A program made the position numbers and the translations under genes. From positions 95,923 through 159,922 of the forward strand of contig JALHMS010000011.1 in NCBI GenBank assembly GCA_022843925.1: DNA of 64,000 bases, read 5' to 3'. The notes under the pieces are model-generated. The model searched no databases. It was not told the DNA's origin and was given only the letters and a program-made list of their open reading frames with translations. The stretch comes from Burkholderiales bacterium (GTDB lineage: Bacteria; Pseudomonadota; Gammaproteobacteria; Burkholderiales; Ga0077523). Shown here in pieces: positions 63,514 through 64,000 of this stretch (its first letter is position 1; every line of letters begins with the position of its first letter).

Positions 63514-64000
63514 CCCGTGGGTCGGGCACTGCCTGACGCCCGCGTTCCTGGATTCATCGCTTGCCCGTGCCATCGCTGCGTCGAGCGGTGCTCGACCCAC
63601 GGAGGGCCTCGCGACGGGATGCGTCGTCGCTGGAACCAATCCCGTGGGTCGGGCACCGCCCGACGCCCGCGTTCCTGGATTCATCGCTTGCCCGTGCCAT
63701 CGCCGCGTCGAGCGGTGCTCGACCCACGGAGGGCCTCGCGACGGGATGCGTCGTCGCTGGAACCAATCCCGTGGGTCGGGCACTGCCCGACGCCCGCGTT
63801 CCTGAATTCATCGCTTGCCCAAGCCCTCGCCGCGTCGAGCGGTGCTCGACCCACGGAGGGCCTCGCGACGGGATGCGTCGGCGCTGGAAACGATCCCGTG
63901 GGTCGGGCACCGCCCGACGCCCGCGTTCCTGGATTCATCGCTTGCCCGTGCCATCGCCGCGTCGAGCGGTGCTCGACCCACGGAGGGCCTCGCGACGGGA
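63514..64000 (-). repeat. 127-bp tandem array of paired REP-like hairpins (runs off the window)
   Basis: The word CCCGTGGGTCGGGCA-like start recurs at 63514, 63641, 63768 and 63895, exactly 127 bases apart, and the array continues past the window edge. Each unit has hairpin A, GTCGGGC-ACC-GCCCGAC, and hairpin B, GTCGAGC-GGT-GCTCGAC, in inverted order, joined by CCTGGATTCATCGCTTGCCC. Copies differ at only a few positions. The family is the reverse complement of the repeat at 21918-22147. Open frames across it repeat the same peptide and are not genes. Confidence 0.92.

Noticed and set aside
63217..63938. Overlapping minus-strand frames with repeated peptides (MPDPRD..., RGPPWVEHRS...)
   Set aside because: They are translations of the 127-bp hairpin repeat; the period is not a multiple of three, so the frame shifts at each copy, and there is no ribosome site.
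63514..64000. CRISPR array
   Set aside because: Units are identical along their full 127 bases with no variable spacers between short repeats, and no cas genes are in the window.

Overview
The window is GC-rich, densely packed bacterial chromosome. Several features point to a betaproteobacterium: a complete phenylacetate (paa) cluster with a TetR-type regulator, two PEP-CTERM-tagged exported proteins, two PQQ alcohol dehydrogenases with cytochromes c, and the yciB-yciI-bolA-parvulin gene order. I cannot name the genus from sequence alone.

Layout. 1-2.7 kb: a sugar-acid kinase fragment, an RraA-like lyase, a hydrolase and a diheme cytochrome c. 2.8-5.4 kb: a PQQ dehydrogenase (minus) facing away from an ankyrin protein. 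5.7-7.4 kb: lysC, tRNA-Ser(GCU) and tRNA-Arg(ACG). 7.4-11.9 kb: an accessory stretch with lower GC than its surroundings, beside the tRNA. It holds a 5'-truncated integrase abutting a 5'-truncated MOSC gene, an exported lactonase-like metallo-hydrolase, a TetR regulator and inverted repeats that look like insertion-sequence ends. 11.9-17.2 kb: an MFS permease and a three-gene TRAP transporter. 17.2-23.1 kb: a lipid/envelope block (GT4 glycosyltransferase, membrane protein, aminotransferase, phosphatidylserine decarboxylase, LpxH-like phosphatase) interrupted by a tandem hairpin repeat. 23.2-32.8 kb: a PEP-CTERM phosphodiesterase, a second PQQ dehydrogenase with cytochrome c, an AraC regulator, a Tat-exported HAD dehalogenase, a gamma-glutamyltransferase-like protein and a PEP-CTERM sugar dehydrogenase.

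33.6-46.3 kb is the phenylacetate cluster. paaY-paaN run leftward; paaG-H-I-K-A-B-C-D-E-paaR run rightward, followed by a benzoylformate decarboxylase. A near-perfect 20-bp palindrome sits between paaN and paaG and is the likely PaaR operator. PaaK makes phenylacetyl-CoA, PaaABCE epoxidises the ring with PaaD as maturation factor, PaaG isomerises the epoxide, PaaN oxidises the ring-opened aldehyde, and PaaH acts in the beta-oxidation steps. PaaF, PaaJ and a separate ring-opening hydratase are not in the window.

46.3-64 kb is mostly core: a CHASE-PAS histidine kinase, MurI, an SDR, EttA, a 46-residue membrane protein with its own terminator, NnrD/NnrE, PurL, a parvulin lipoprotein, BolA, YciI, YciB, a CMD/AhpD-like protein, a nitroreductase and a HAD phosphatase. 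The right edge is a tandem array of exactly 127-bp units made of paired inverted REP-like hairpins, the same family as the 131-bp-period repeat near 22 kb.

I found no CRISPR array and no defence or secretion island. The most unusual features are the hairpin arrays, the divergent second PQQ dehydrogenase, the decayed gene junction at 8.4 kb and the unannotated 46-residue protein. All assignments come from reading the sequence; no database search was possible.
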